From Streptococcus agalactiae ATCC 13813 (GTDB lineage Bacteria; Bacillota; Bacilli; Lactobacillales; Streptococcaceae): a stretch of DNA of 49,679 nt. Shown here in pieces: positions 1 through 9,593 of this stretch; within the stretch, counting starts at the first letter, position 1, and each line of letters starts with the position of its first letter. Where the stretch lies: contig NZ_GL636070.1 of assembly GCF_000186445.1 (NCBI RefSeq), positions 606,210 through 655,888 on the forward strand, read 5' to 3'. Under the pieces are notes generated by a model that saw nothing but the letters and a program-made list of their open reading frames with translations, was not told the DNA's origin and ran no database searches. Both the position numbers and the translations under genes were made by a program.

Positions 1-2
1 AA

Positions 3-101
3 ATGAATGAAAAATACCAATCTGATAAGCTTTACTTAGTTGAAAACTTTGAAAAAACAGAAAAATTAGTTTATAATAGGTCTGTTGTAGAAAGGAAGTG
101 A
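3..101 (+). CDS. 3' end of an unidentified gene, or a tiny ORF
   Basis: An open frame runs from the window edge to a TGA at 99-101. Read from the ATG at 3 it gives about 32 residues rich in Lys, Glu and Asn. The next gene's Shine-Dalgarno (AAGGAAG) lies inside its last codons, so it is probably the tail of an upstream gene in the same operon, cut by the window. I recognise no family, and the ATG at 3 may be only an internal methionine. Confidence 0.3.
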   Translation: MNEKYQSDKLYLVENFEKTEKLVYNRSVVERK

Positions 102-105
102 TAAT

Positions 106-723
106 GTGAATAGAGGCTCTAGACGATTTCCGTTGATAGCAGATGATGAACCAGTAATGTCTCCGCTTGTAAAGATGAATCTTTATGATAATGAAGATTT
201 AATTAACAACATTCGAGGCTTTTATCAAGAAAAAACATATCAAAGCATGGTCAAAAGCAATTATGAACATGAAAAAATATCACATCCTAAGGTAATTGAA
301 AATGATCCTGTACCACCGCAGAGTTTTGTAAAAAAAGCGACAGAGTTGAGCAAATCTCGACAAGAGGCAAAGAGGTCTGTTCGGGAGAAACGACAAGCTT
401 ACTATGCGAAACAGGAATTTAAGGCGCCATCAAAGGAAGCTTTTCAGCAACAATTGAAGGCAACAGTACCGAAAAAACAAACTCAGCGAAAGGTGACTGA
501 ACTAAGTCATCTTTCTGATCGTTTACAGCAGGAAAGCTATATATTAGCAGAAATTCCAATCATATTTCAAGAACCTGATAATACACCGAACCCAAAAACA
601 AAGAAAAATAATTTTGATTTTTTGAAACGCAGTCAAGTTTACAATAAACAAGACAATCAGTTTCATAAAGAAAGAGCCAAGGCTCAAGAATTAAATCTGA
701 CACGTTTTAAAGACATTAATTAA
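106..723 (+). CDS. Basic conserved hypothetical protein upstream of murC
   Basis: Codes for 205 residues from a GTG start, preceded by AAGGAAG about 8 bases upstream. An ATG two bases earlier is in another frame and stops at once. The protein is strongly charged, rich in Lys, Gln and Glu, with long predicted helical stretches around residues 80-135. No signal peptide or membrane segment is visible, so it is likely cytoplasmic. It ends only 9 bases before murC, and the murC Shine-Dalgarno (AAGGAGA) starts at its stop codon, so the two are surely co-transcribed. I do not recognise a functional family. Its place next to murC is the only hint of function and is not proof of a cell-wall role. Confidence 0.8.
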   Translation: MNRGSRRFPLIADDEPVMSPLVKMNLYDNEDLINNIRGFYQEKTYQSMVKSNYEHEKISHPKVIENDPVPPQSFVKKATELSKSRQEAKRSVREKRQAYYAKQEFKAPSKEAFQQQLKATVPKKQTQRKVTELSHLSDRLQQESYILAEIPIIFQEPDNTPNPKTKKNNFDFLKRSQVYNKQDNQFHKERAKAQELNLTRFKDIN

Positions 724-732
724 GGAGAGATC

Positions 733-2064
733 ATGTCAAAAACTTATCATTTTATTGGTATTAAAGGATCCGGAATGAGTGCCCTAGCACTGATGCTTCA
801 TCAAATGGGACATAACGTCCAAGGAAGTGACGTTGACAAATATTATTTTACCCAACGTGGTTTAGAGCAAGCAGGTGTAACTATATTACCTTTCTCACCG
901 AATAATATCAGTGAGGATTTAGAGATTATTGCAGGAAATGCTTTTCGTCCAGATAACAATGAAGAGTTGGCTTATGTTATTGAAAAGGGCTATCATTTTA
1001 AACGATATCATGAATTTCTCGGAGATTTTATGCGTCAGTTCACTAGTCTAGGTGTAGCTGGGGCACATGGAAAAACCTCAACGACAGGTTTATTAGCTCA
1101 TGTTTTAAAAAATATTACAGACACTTCTTTCCTAATTGGAGATGGTACAGGACGTGGTTCTGCTAATGCTAATTACTTTGTGTTTGAAGCTGATGAATAC
1201 GAACGTCATTTTATGCCGTACCATCCAGAATACTCAATTATTACCAATATTGATTTTGACCATCCTGATTATTTTACAGGCCTAGAGGACGTATTCAATG
1301 CCTTTAATGACTATGCTAAGCAAGTTCAAAAAGGTTTATTCATTTATGGAGAAGATCCAAAACTTCATGAAATCACTTCTGAGGCACCAATATATTATTA
1401 TGGTTTTGAAGATTCAAATGATTTTATAGCAAAAGACATCACTCGAACTGTTAATGGTTCTGACTTTAAGGTTTTCTATAACCAAGAAGAAATTGGTCAG
1501 TTTCATGTACCAGCATACGGTAAACATAATATCTTAAATGCAACTGCTGTTATTGCTAACCTTTACATAATGGGAATTGATATGGCATTAGTAGCTGAGC
1601 ATTTGAAGACATTTTCAGGGGTAAAGCGTCGTTTTACTGAGAAGATTATTGACGATACTGTCATTATTGATGACTTTGCTCACCATCCTACTGAGATTAT
1701 TGCGACATTAGATGCTGCTCGACAAAAATACCCGTCAAAAGAAATTGTAGCTATTTTCCAACCGCATACGTTCACTCGTACGATAGCTCTTTTAGACGAA
1801 TTTGCCCATGCCTTGAGTCAAGCGGATAGCGTTTATCTCGCTCAAATATATGGTTCTGCTAGAGAAGTAGATAATGGTGAGGTGAAGGTAGAAGATTTAG
1901 CTGCTAAGATTGTCAAACACTCAGATTTAGTGACAGTCGAAAATGTCTCGCCTTTACTCAATCATGATAATGCTGTCTATGTCTTTATGGGTGCTGGAGA
2001 CATTCAATTGTATGAGCGCTCTTTTGAAGAATTATTAGCTAACCTAACTAAAAATACACAATAA
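733..2064 (+). CDS. murC: UDP-N-acetylmuramate--L-alanine ligase
   Basis: MurC joins L-alanine to UDP-N-acetylmuramic acid using ATP, the first amino-acid addition in cytoplasmic peptidoglycan precursor synthesis. The 443-residue length is normal for Firmicutes. Visible marks are the N-terminal nucleotide-binding loop [11 protein letters not shown] (about residues 9-19), the Mur-ligase ATP loop [10 protein letters not shown] (about 110-119), the central [10 protein letters not shown] segment, and the C-terminal [13 protein letters not shown] motif with the conserved HHP. The ATG is preceded by AAGGAGA at good spacing. It shares an operon with the hypothetical gene upstream. A hairpin at 2077-2099 follows the stop. 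Confidence 0.97.
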   Translation: MSKTYHFIGIKGSGMSALALMLHQMGHNVQGSDVDKYYFTQRGLEQAGVTILPFSPNNISEDLEIIAGNAFRPDNNEELAYVIEKGYHFKRYHEFLGDFMRQFTSLGVAGAHGKTSTTGLLAHVLKNITDTSFLIGDGTGRGSANANYFVFEADEYERHFMPYHPEYSIITNIDFDHPDYFTGLEDVFNAFNDYAKQVQKGLFIYGEDPKLHEITSEAPIYYYGFEDSNDFIAKDITRTVNGSDFKVFYNQEEIGQFHVPAYGKHNILNATAVIANLYIMGIDMALVAEHLKTFSGVKRRFTEKIIDDTVIIDDFAHHPTEIIATLDAARQKYPSKEIVAIFQPHTFTRTIALLDEFAHALSQADSVYLAQIYGSAREVDNGEVKVEDLAAKIVKHSDLVTVENVSPLLNHDNAVYVFMGAGDIQLYERSFEELLANLTKNTQ

Positions 2065-2076
2065 GTTGATGGTAAG

Positions 2077-2100
2077 GGCTGAGAGAAGTTTCTCAGTCCT
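2077..2100 (+). other. Hairpin after murC
   Basis: GG-CTGAGA and TCTCAG-TCC pair across a short loop just after the murC stop. No T-run follows, so it is a weak terminator at best. It may protect the murC mRNA end or lower read-through into the acetyltransferase gene. Confidence 0.4.
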
Positions 2101-2149
2101 CTATCTGACTTTATCAAGAGAATTTCATAAAGAAATTAAGGAGATGAGT

Positions 2150-2653
2150 ATGATTATTAGAAATGGTTGCCTAGAGGATTTACAGCAAGTCATTAGTATT
2201 GAACAAATAAATTTTTCAGAAGCAGAGGCTGCGAGTAAAAAAGCAATGAAAGAACGTTTAACGATAATGACTGATACTTTTTTAGTTGCAGAGATTAATG
2301 GTCGTTTAGCAGGTTACATTGAAGGACCGGTTATTAAAGGTCGGTACTTAACGGACGATTTATTCCATAAAGTTTCTGAAATCCCTGTAAGGGAAGGTGG
2401 TTTCATAGGAATTACTAGTCTATCAATACATCCTGATTTTAAAGGTCAGGGGATTGGTACAGCGTTATTAGCAGCGATGAAAGACCTGGTTGTTTCTCAA
2501 GAACGAGATGGTATAAGTTTAACTTGCCATGATGATTTAATTTCCTTCTATGAAATGAATGGATTTAAAGATGAGGGAGAATCTGACTCCCAACATGGTG
2601 GTTCGCTTTGGTATAATATGATCTGGAATAATCCAACACGATCAATTTGTTAA
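2150..2653 (+). CDS. GNAT-family N-acetyltransferase
   Basis: A 167-residue acetyltransferase of the GNAT fold, expected to move an acetyl group from acetyl-CoA to an amine. The substrate cannot be read from sequence. The acetyl-CoA loop motif A is seen as SIHPDFKGQGIGTALL near residues 94-109, followed by the typical C-terminal FYEMNGF segment. I place the start at ATG 2150. It has AAGGAG at 2138-2143 at proper distance, whereas the ATG at 2144 directly abuts that Shine-Dalgarno. A longer open frame back to 2066 covers the murC terminal hairpin and is unlikely to be translated. It lies between murC and mltG. Confidence 0.88.
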   Translation: MIIRNGCLEDLQQVISIEQINFSEAEAASKKAMKERLTIMTDTFLVAEINGRLAGYIEGPVIKGRYLTDDLFHKVSEIPVREGGFIGITSLSIHPDFKGQGIGTALLAAMKDLVVSQERDGISLTCHDDLISFYEMNGFKDEGESDSQHGGSLWYNMIWNNPTRSIC

Positions 2654-2679
2654 AAGTAGATAACATTGTCAAAGTTTTG

Positions 2680-2708
2680 TTGATTTTATAGACTATTTAA
2701 GATATAAT
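2680..2708 (+). promoter_or_regulatory. Likely sigma-A promoter of mltG
   Basis: TTGATT (2680-2685) and TATAAT (2703-2708) are separated by 17 bases and lie about 30 bases before the mltG start. The spacing is ideal for the housekeeping sigma factor. Confidence 0.7.
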
Positions 2709-2739
2709 TGCCTGTGATTATTATTAGGAGGAAATCTCT

Positions 2740-4542
2740 TTGACCGAATTTAATGACGATCAGCATTCTAACCATGATCAGAAAAGTTTTAAAGAACAAA
2801 TTCTGGCAGAGTTAGAAGAAGCTAACCGTTTGAGAAAGTTGCGTGAAGAAGAACTCTATCAAAAAGAGCAAGAAGCCAAAGAAGCTGCTCGCAGAACAGC
2901 ACAATTGATGGCAGATTATGAAGCGCAACGTTTGAAAGACGAACAAGAAGCTAGAGCAAAGGCGCTAGAGACTAAGCAACGCTTAGAAGAGCAAGAGAAG
3001 GCTCGGATTGAGGCGAAACTTCAGGCAGAAGCTGCTCGAGAAGAAGAAAGACGTCAGGCGGAACAAGCATTAGCTTCCCAAGAAGAACAAGTTATCAATC
3101 AAGGGATGGAACCTTCAAGAGAGCTTGATAGCGGCTCCAAATCTAGTGAATTTAGGACAACTGAAAATGTACCTGAAATAGATTTAAAAGCAGATAAGAC
3201 TGATGTTGCAACTGCTGTGCCTAATCAAGAAACGGAAGAAATCTTTCTTGTGAGAGCAACAGATATTCCTACAGAAGGTGAAAATGTAAAACTTGGTGAG
3301 ACATCAGAGTTAGAGCCCGTAGCAAAGGAACCTATCCGAGTAGAGGATTTGCCAAAAGAAGAAGAGGGTATAGCTTTGTCAGCCAAGAACAAACATAACA
3401 AGCGTGAAAGACGTCAAAAAGCAGATAATGTGGCAAAACGAATTGCACGTATTCTGATATCAATTATCATACTTGTATTGCTCTTGACAGCATTTGTAGG
3501 TTATCGTTTTGTAGATAGTGCTATTAAACCTGTTGATTCCAGTTCAAATAAATTTGTACAAGTTGAAATTCCGATAGGATCTGGGAATAAATTAATTGGT
3601 CAAATTTTAGAAAAAGCAGGAGTCATTAAGAGCGCCACAGTCTTTAATTACTATTCCAAGTTCAAAAACTATAGTAATTTTCAAAGTGGATACTACAATC
3701 TTAAAAAAAGTATGACTTTAGATCAGATTGCTGCTGAATTGGAAAAAGGCGGAACTGCAGAACCGACAAAACCAGCTTTAGGTAAGATATTAATTACCGA
3801 GGGTTACACTATTAAACAGATTGCTAAAGCTATTGAGTCTAATAAAATTGATACAAAGACTACAAGTACACCTTATAAAGCTGATGATTTCTTGAAACTT
3901 GTTCAAGATGAAACGTTTATTAAAAAAATGGTAGCTAAATATCCAAATTTACTAGGAAGTTTACCTGATAAATCAAAAGCTATTTATCAATTGGAAGGAT
4001 ATTTATTCCCAGCTACCTACAACTATTATAAAGATACAACCTTAGAAGGACTTGTTGAAGATATGATTTCAACAATGAATACTAAGATGGCACCTTACTA
4101 TAACACTATTAAAGCGAAGAATATGTCTGTAAATGATGTTTTGACATTATCATCTCTTGTTGAAAAAGAGGGATCAACAGACGAAGATCGCCGTAAAATA
4201 GCAAGTGTCTTTTATAACCGACTATCAGCCGGTCAAGCTCTTCAAAGTAACATTGCAATTTTGTATGCTATGGGAAAATTAGGTGATAAAACAAGTTTAG
4301 CTGAAGATGCTCAAATTAATACTTCAATTAAATCACCATACAACATCTATACTAATACTGGTTTGATGCCTGGACCAGTTGATAGTCCAAGTATCTCAGC
4401 AATTGAAGCGACTATAAAACCTGCTTCAACAGATTACCTTTATTTTGTCGCTGATGTGAAGACCGGAAATGTATACTACGCTAAAGATTTTGAAACACAC
4501 AAGGCTAACGTTGAAAAATATATCAATAGTCAAATTAACTAA
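2740..4542 (+). CDS. mltG: Endolytic murein transglycosylase MltG with long cytoplasmic arm
   Basis: MltG cleaves nascent glycan strands in the membrane and takes part in peripheral peptidoglycan synthesis in streptococci. The 600-residue protein has three parts: a Glu/Gln/Lys/Arg-rich N-terminal region (residues 15-130 look like a coiled coil, then an acidic linker), one membrane segment at about 236-257, and an outer YceG/MltG domain. The outer domain holds the SSLVEKEG motif, with candidate catalytic glutamates at about 475 and 477, and the following VFYNRL. The start is TTG, supported by AGGAGG about 8 bases upstream. The long arm is much larger than in E. coli MltG (about 340 residues) and is typical of streptococci. 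It has its own promoter at 2680-2708. Confidence 0.95.
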   Translation: MTEFNDDQHSNHDQKSFKEQILAELEEANRLRKLREEELYQKEQEAKEAARRTAQLMADYEAQRLKDEQEARAKALETKQRLEEQEKARIEAKLQAEAAREEERRQAEQALASQEEQVINQGMEPSRELDSGSKSSEFRTTENVPEIDLKADKTDVATAVPNQETEEIFLVRATDIPTEGENVKLGETSELEPVAKEPIRVEDLPKEEEGIALSAKNKHNKRERRQKADNVAKRIARILISIIILVLLLTAFVGYRFVDSAIKPVDSSSNKFVQVEIPIGSGNKLIGQILEKAGVIKSATVFNYYSKFKNYSNFQSGYYNLKKSMTLDQIAAELEKGGTAEPTKPALGKILITEGYTIKQIAKAIESNKIDTKTTSTPYKADDFLKLVQDETFIKKMVAKYPNLLGSLPDKSKAIYQLEGYLFPATYNYYKDTTLEGLVEDMISTMNTKMAPYYNTIKAKNMSVNDVLTLSSLVEKEGSTDEDRRKIASVFYNRLSAGQALQSNIAILYAMGKLGDKTSLAEDAQINTSIKSPYNIYTNTGLMPGPVDSPSISAIEATIKPASTDYLYFVADVKTGNVYYAKDFETHKANVEKYINSQIN

Positions 4543-4545
4543 GCT

Positions 4546-4581
4546 TATAAACATGGTGCGAGTCATCATGTTTATATCTTT
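4546..4581 (+). terminator. Hairpin between mltG and greA
   Basis: A perfect 10-bp stem, TATAAACATG with CATGTTTATA, and an 11-base loop follow the mltG stop directly. The following TCTTTG is a poor T-run, so termination may be partial and some greA mRNA may come from mltG. Confidence 0.5.
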
Positions 4582-4614
4582 GACTTGAAAAAATGAAAAG
4601 AAAAGAGAAATAAA

Positions 4615-5097
4615 ATGGCAGAAAAAACTTACCCAATGACACAAGTGGAAAAAGATCAACTTGAAAAAGAACTTGAAGAGTTAAAATTAGTTCGTAGACC
4701 AGAAGTTGTAGAGCGTATCAAGATTGCTCGTTCTTATGGTGACTTATCAGAAAATAGCGAATATGATGCAGCAAAAGACGAACAAGCATTTGTTGAGGGC
4801 CAAATTCAAATTTTAGAAACAAAAATTCGTTATGCTGAAATTATTGATAGTGATGCAGTTGCTAAAGATGAGGTTGCAATTGGTAAAACTGTCCTTGTCC
4901 AAGAAGTTGGTACAAATGATAAAGATACTTACCATATCGTTGGTGCTGCTGGAGCTGACATTTTTTCAGGAAAAATTTCGAATGAAAGCCCAATTGCTCA
5001 TGCTTTAATTGGTAAAAAAACAGGAGACTTAGCTACAATTGAATCACCTGCTGGTAGCTATCAAGTTGAAATCATTAGTGTTGAAAAAACAAATTAA
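4615..5097 (+). CDS. greA: Transcription elongation factor GreA
   Basis: GreA rescues backtracked RNA polymerase by stimulating transcript cleavage. The 160-residue length is standard. An N-terminal antiparallel coiled coil (about 1-78) carries the tip residues in the segment [16 protein letters not shown] (about 42-57), with the conserved acidic Asp/Glu pair. The C-terminal globular FKBP-like domain ends in [11 protein letters not shown]. The ATG is preceded by AGAGAAA, a modest ribosome site. A clear terminator follows at 5109-5149. Confidence 0.96.
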   Translation: MAEKTYPMTQVEKDQLEKELEELKLVRRPEVVERIKIARSYGDLSENSEYDAAKDEQAFVEGQIQILETKIRYAEIIDSDAVAKDEVAIGKTVLVQEVGTNDKDTYHIVGAAGADIFSGKISNESPIAHALIGKKTGDLATIESPAGSYQVEIISVEKTN

Positions 5098-5108
5098 TAG
5101 TATAAATC

Positions 5109-5149
5109 ATAGAATAATATCTAGAGTCTAGACGTTATTCTATTTTTTT
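5109..5149 (+). terminator. Rho-independent terminator of greA
   Basis: The stem ATAGAATAA with TTATTCTAT, and an inner CTAGA/TCTAG pair, is followed by seven T residues. Confidence 0.85.
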
Positions 5150-5200
5150 AAAGTATTTTTTGTTATCTTATAATAAAAATACATTTTATGAGGTGTTTAT

Positions 5201-6661
5201 ATGGTTTTTAAAGATGCTACCGCTATGGCACAAGCGATAAAACAGCATAAGATTTCGTCGCAAGAATTAGTAGAGCAAGCAATCTACAAGATCGAGGAAC
5301 AGAATGTAAGCGTTAATGCTGTTGTCAGCAAGCAATATAATGAGGCGCGTCAAGCAGCCAAATACGCAAATGAATCAGATGCTCCTTTTGCAGGAGTTCC
5401 TATTCTTCTGAAAGATTTGGGACAGAATCAAAAAGGACAACTCTCAACCTCAGGTTCACAATTATTTAAACACTATCATGCTAAACAAACGGACTATTTA
5501 GTGCAGTCCTTTGAAAAATTAGGGTTTATTATTTTAGGAAGAACAAATACCCCTGAATTTGGTTTTAAGAATATTAGTGATAGTCAACTTCACGGGAATG
5601 TTAATCTTCCATTTGACCATTCAAGAAATGCTGGAGGCTCTAGTGGTGGTGCAGCCGCAGCTGTTAGTTCAGGAATGGTTCCAATTGCAGGAGCTAGTGA
5701 TGGAGGAGGGTCAATCAGAATTCCAGCAAGTTTTAATGGTTTGATTGGTTTAAAACCGAGTCGAGGACGTATACCTGTTGGACCTTCATCCTATAGAGGT
5801 TGGCAAGGGGCTTCTAGTCATTTTGCTTTAACAAAGTCAGTTAGAGATACAAAACGACTATTATATTATTTACAATCATATCAAGTAGAAAGTCCATTTC
5901 CCCTGAAAAAACTCAGCAAAGAGAGTCTTTTCGAGTTTAGCGTTAGTAAACCCCTAAAAATAGCAGTATTGATGGATTCTCCCTTAAAAACAAAGGTATC
6001 AAGTGAGGCTAAAGCAGCTATTAAAGAAGCCGCAGATTTTCTGTCTCAAAAAGGGAATCATTTAGAATTAGTAGAACAACCTTTAGATGGTATTCATTCT
6101 ATGAAAACTTATTGTATGATGAATAGCGTTGAAACAGCAGCAATGTTTGATGACATCGAAAAGAGTTTAGGGCGTTCAATGGAATTTAGCGATATGGAAT
6201 TAATGACCTGGGCTATGTATCAGAGTGGACAAAGGGTATTGGCTAAAGATTACAGTAAACTCTTAGATTCATGGGATCAATTTGCAGCTACCATGGCGAG
6301 GTTTCATGAAAATTATGATTTAATTTTAACAGCAGCAACTAATCAACCAGCTCCTTTTCATGGACAATTTGATTTAGACGAGACACTCCAGAAACAATTG
6401 AGGCATATGGGAGAATTCTCAGTAAGTGAACAACAGGATTTAATTTGGAAAATGTTTGAAGACTCAATGGCCTGGACACCTTTTACACATCAGCCAAACT
6501 TGACTGGGCAACCTTCTTTAGCCATACCAACTCATCTAACTAAAGAGGGGCTACCTTTAGGTGTACAATTGACAGCGGCTAAAGGGAGAGAAGATTTATT
6601 GCTTGCTGTTGCAGAGTTGTTTGAAAAAGAGAAGCAATTCAAAGGGCCTGTTTACCATTAA
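5201..6661 (+). CDS. Amidase signature family protein
   Basis: A 486-residue amidase of the GatA/amidase-signature family that hydrolyses a carboxamide. The Ser-cisSer-Lys triad is visible. The lysine is in GVPILLKDLG (about residue 70), and the serines lie in the glycine-rich stretch NAGGSSGGAAAAVSSG (about 144-159) and SDGGGSIRIPAS. It is probably not GatA of the amidotransferase: no gatC or gatB lies beside it, and the segment between the triad and C terminus resembles stand-alone streptococcal amidases. The substrate is unknown. It starts at ATG 5201 after a GAGGTG-type site, and lies alone between greA and the ABC transporter genes. Confidence 0.9.
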   Translation: MVFKDATAMAQAIKQHKISSQELVEQAIYKIEEQNVSVNAVVSKQYNEARQAAKYANESDAPFAGVPILLKDLGQNQKGQLSTSGSQLFKHYHAKQTDYLVQSFEKLGFIILGRTNTPEFGFKNISDSQLHGNVNLPFDHSRNAGGSSGGAAAAVSSGMVPIAGASDGGGSIRIPASFNGLIGLKPSRGRIPVGPSSYRGWQGASSHFALTKSVRDTKRLLYYLQSYQVESPFPLKKLSKESLFEFSVSKPLKIAVLMDSPLKTKVSSEAKAAIKEAADFLSQKGNHLELVEQPLDGIHSMKTYCMMNSVETAAMFDDIEKSLGRSMEFSDMELMTWAMYQSGQRVLAKDYSKLLDSWDQFAATMARFHENYDLILTAATNQPAPFHGQFDLDETLQKQLRHMGEFSVSEQQDLIWKMFEDSMAWTPFTHQPNLTGQPSLAIPTHLTKEGLPLGVQLTAAKGREDLLLAVAELFEKEKQFKGPVYH

Positions 6662-6748
6662 TTTGAAAAGTAAACAATATTTTTGCGAAAACGGATACAA
6701 TATGGTACTCTTAACAATGGTTGTATTATTATCGTAAATTTATGTATT

Positions 6749-6763
6749 AATTTTCATTAAATT
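6749..6763 (+). promoter_or_regulatory. CodY-like box before the amino-acid ABC genes
   Basis: AATTTTCATTAAATT matches the CodY consensus AATTTTCWGAAAATT at 13 of 15 positions. It lies 59 bases before the start of the substrate-binding protein gene. CodY represses amino-acid uptake genes in rich medium in streptococci, so the site fits the gene's role. AT-rich DNA produces such matches by chance, hence the moderate confidence. Confidence 0.5.
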
Positions 6764-6821
6764 TAATTTTCGATAGAGTACGCCAAACCATTTTAATATA
6801 ATTTAATCTACAGGAGTACTT

Positions 6822-7679
6822 ATGAAAAAGACAATTTTACTTGGTTTAGTCGGTTTATCTGCAATGACATTAGCAGCTTGCTCAAATGGTCAATCTAGCA
6901 AAGAAACAACATGGGACAATATTAAAAAAGATGGTGTCCTTAAGGTTGCTACCCCTGCAACGCTTTATCCAACAAGTTATTATGATGACCATAAAAAATT
7001 GACTGGTTATGAGATTGATATGATGAAAGCGATCGCTAAAAAACTTAAGATAAAAGTTAAGTTTGTTGAAGTTGGAGTTGCTGAATCATTTACTTCTGTA
7101 GATAGTGGCAAGGTGGATGTTGCTGTCAATAACTTCGACACAACTCCCGAGCGTTTGAAAAAATACAATTTCTCTCAACCTTATAAATATTCTGTTGGAG
7201 GTATGATTGTACGTGCAGATGGCTCTTCAAAGATTACAGCAAAAGATTTATCTGACTGGAAAGGTAAAAAAGCTGGTGGTGGCGCTGGAACGCAATATAT
7301 GAAAATTGCAAAACAGCAAGGCGCTGAACCTGTTATTTATGACAACGTAACTAATGACGTTTACCTTCGAGATGTATCAACTGGACGTACAGATTTCATT
7401 CCGAATGATTACTACACACAAGTCATTGCTGTAAAATATGTAACAAAACAATATCCAGATATCAAAGTAAAAATGGGTGATGTGAAGTATAATCCGACTG
7501 AGCAAGGTATTGTGATGAGTAAAAAAGATAAGAGCCTCAAAACAAAAATTGATGCAGCTATCAAGGATATGAAGAAAGACGGTTCTTTGAAAAAAATCTC
7601 TGAAAAATATTATGCTGGTCAAGATCTCACAAAAGAACCTGCTGGAACAGATAAAATTCCAGTAATTAAAGTTAAATAA
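6822..7679 (+). CDS. Amino-acid ABC transporter substrate-binding lipoprotein
   Basis: A 285-residue class-3 periplasmic-type binding protein that captures a polar amino acid outside the membrane. It begins with a lipoprotein signal ending in LAAC (cysteine at residue 20), so it should be lipid-anchored. The family signature GYEIDMMKAIAKKL is near residue 66, with the DVAVNNFDTTPERL segment after it. Start ATG follows CAGGAG. It is followed 23 bases later by the permease gene. The ligand is not certain; relatives include cystine and glutamine/histidine binders. The gene is preceded by a CodY-like site. Confidence 0.92.
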   Translation: MKKTILLGLVGLSAMTLAACSNGQSSKETTWDNIKKDGVLKVATPATLYPTSYYDDHKKLTGYEIDMMKAIAKKLKIKVKFVEVGVAESFTSVDSGKVDVAVNNFDTTPERLKKYNFSQPYKYSVGGMIVRADGSSKITAKDLSDWKGKKAGGGAGTQYMKIAKQQGAEPVIYDNVTNDVYLRDVSTGRTDFIPNDYYTQVIAVKYVTKQYPDIKVKMGDVKYNPTEQGIVMSKKDKSLKTKIDAAIKDMKKDGSLKKISEKYYAGQDLTKEPAGTDKIPVIKVK

Positions 7680-7702
7680 AATATTTCGAGAGGAGTAGAT
7701 AA

Positions 7703-8368
7703 GTGATAAACTGGGATGCCATTTTTAATTTGGAACTAGCTGTTAAGGCTTTTCCAAGTGTTATTCAGGGGTTACCATATACCATTGGATTATCCTTGGT
7801 TGGCTTTATTTTAGGAGCTATCGTAGGATTCTTTGTAGCTCTAATGAAGATGTCTCATTTCCGCTTACTGAGGTATCTAGCTAATATTCATATTTCCTTA
7901 ATGCGTGGGATTCCTTTAATGGTTCTACTCTTTCTTATCTATTTTGGTTTGCCTTTTATAGGGATACAGTTAGATGCTGTGACTGCTTCTATCGTAGGTT
8001 TTACCATGATGTCTAGTGCATATATATCAGAAATTATCAGAGCAGCTCTTTTAGCTGTTGATCATGGTCAGTGGGAAGCTGCTAGAGCTCTAGGGTTAAA
8101 AACACCGACGATTTATAGAGGCATTATTATTCCGCAAGCAACAAGAATTGCACTCCCTTCTTTAAGTAATGTTTTGCTAGATATGGTTAAGGGTTCCTCA
8201 TTGACTGCGATGATTACGGTACCTGATATCTTTAATAATGCTAAAATAGTTGGGGGAACCTACTCCGACTATATGACCGCCTATATCTTAGTAGCCCTTA
8301 TCTATTGGGTAATTTGTACGCTTTATGCAATTATTCAAGACTGGTGGGAAAAACGATTACTTTATTAA
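7703..8368 (+). CDS. Amino-acid ABC transporter permease (HisM/GlnP type)
   Basis: A 221-residue inner-membrane permease with about five membrane segments. The EAA loop, EAARALGLKTPTIYRGIIIPQA, which docks with the ATPase, is present at about residues 124-145. The start is GTG with AGAGGAG upstream, and the gene directly follows the binding-protein gene. No ATPase gene follows; transcription ends at two terminators and the next gene is on the other strand. The importer must use an ATPase coded elsewhere. Confidence 0.93.
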   Translation: MINWDAIFNLELAVKAFPSVIQGLPYTIGLSLVGFILGAIVGFFVALMKMSHFRLLRYLANIHISLMRGIPLMVLLFLIYFGLPFIGIQLDAVTASIVGFTMMSSAYISEIIRAALLAVDHGQWEAARALGLKTPTIYRGIIIPQATRIALPSLSNVLLDMVKGSSLTAMITVPDIFNNAKIVGGTYSDYMTAYILVALIYWVICTLYAIIQDWWEKRLLY

Positions 8369-8395
8369 TAAGGTAGTTTGTTAGCTAGATTACTT

Positions 8396-8440
8396 GCACT
8401 TTAAAAGCTAGATTTTTATCTGACTTTTAGGGTGCTTTTT
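8396..8440 (+). terminator. Terminator of the ABC transporter operon
   Basis: GCAC plus TTAAAAG pairs with CTTTTA plus GTGC, followed by five T residues. Confidence 0.7.
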
Positions 8441-8472
8441 ATATGGTGTTGACTAAAAAGTTAGGCAAAAAT

Positions 8473-8514
8473 AAAAAGACTTAGCTATGTAGGACATAGA
8501 ACTAAGTCTTTTTT
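8473..8514. terminator. Bidirectional terminator between the ABC operon and yidC2
   Basis: AAAAAGACTTAG pairs with CTAAGTCTTTTT, with an inner CTATG/CATAG stem. A-runs and T-runs flank it, so it can stop transcription from both sides. Confidence 0.85.
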
Positions 8515-8577
8515 ACTTGAATTACATAATAATCTTTAACTGTTTAGGACAACACACCATTATTTAGTATGCTTGTT

Positions 8578-9510
8578 TTATCCCCGTCTTTTTTGTTTTC
8601 CGGCGTTACGATTTGTTTTTTTAGATGTAATAATTGCTTGATTAGATTCAGTAGCTTTAGTTGAATTTGTAACATCTTTTCGTGCGTTATTAGCTTTGTA
8701 GGCTTTAGGAGGATTTTTAGTATATTCTTCTTCTACTTTTCGGCGTAGTTTAGGCTTAAGTACATAAGTCGTAACTAGCTGCTGGATAATACTGAAAATA
8801 CCACCAATAAACCAATAAAGCGCAACACTAGCAGGTAAACTAATAGACATGAATACCATCATTATTGGCATCAGATACATCATTGTTTTCATTTGCTGAC
8901 GTTGTTCATCTGGAACACCTTGCATTGACAACCAAGATTGTACAAAATAAAGAATGGCGATAATGACAGTAAGTGTCAGACTCTTTTGACCTAAGTTAAG
9001 TCCCAAGAAGGTTGCACTAGAGACTCCAGGAGTATAGCGTGCAGCAAAGAAAATAGCTGAGAAAAATGGCATCTGAATGAGTAATGGCAAGCAGCCAATA
9101 CCGCCAAACATGCTAAGGCCATTCTCACGTTGAGCTGTCATTAATTCTGTCTGAGCTGCTAATTTTTCTTCTTGTGTTTTAGCATTGCGTAGTCGTTCAT
9201 TGATAGGTTCGAATAAAGGCTTAAAGTACGCCATTTTTTCAGCTTGATAGCTAGCTTTCCAAGACTGATAAAGTCCAAGTGGTAAGATAACGACACGTAC
9301 GATGACGGTTACAATAATGATAGCGACACCAAAACCAAGCCCTTGGTGTTGAGCGAAATAAGTAATGAGGTTGGCCATAGGCACTCCAAGAGTATTCCAG
9401 ATAACTCCATAGGGTTTTCCAGCCTTATCAACGCTAACACATCCTGTCAATAATAATAACATAGACAAAGATAAGCTAGAGAATAAGATACGTTTCAATG
9501 TTTTTTTCAA
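8578..9510 (-). CDS. yidC2: Membrane protein insertase YidC2 (lipoprotein)
   Basis: YidC/Oxa1 insertase of 310 residues that helps insert membrane proteins. It has a lipoprotein signal ending in LLTGC (Cys at about residue 24), then about five membrane segments. The conserved [12 protein letters not shown] and IGCLPLLIQ segments lie in the middle, and the C-terminal tail from about 255 is strongly basic, as in streptococcal YidC2, where it can bind ribosomes. The start is TTG with AGAGGA 9 bases upstream on the minus strand. The acylphosphatase gene lies upstream of it on the same strand. Streptococci carry two YidC proteins; the length and charged tail favour YidC2. Confidence 0.92.
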   Translation of the reverse strand: MKKTLKRILFSSLSLSMLLLLTGCVSVDKAGKPYGVIWNTLGVPMANLITYFAQHQGLGFGVAIIIVTVIVRVVILPLGLYQSWKASYQAEKMAYFKPLFEPINERLRNAKTQEEKLAAQTELMTAQRENGLSMFGGIGCLPLLIQMPFFSAIFFAARYTPGVSSATFLGLNLGQKSLTLTVIIAILYFVQSWLSMQGVPDEQRQQMKTMMYLMPIMMVFMSISLPASVALYWFIGGIFSIIQQLVTTYVLKPKLRRKVEEEYTKNPPKAYKANNARKDVTNSTKATESNQAIITSKKTNRNAGKQKRRG

Positions 9511-9593
9511 TGTTTTTAGTTCCTCTAATTTTTAATATACCTATCTATTTTACTTTTTTTTAAGAATTAAACAATACTTCCGCAGAATGATTT

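Noticed and set aside
6662-6821. A riboswitch before the amino-acid ABC genes
   Set aside because: The 160-base region has no stable stem set or terminator; only a CodY-like site stands out.
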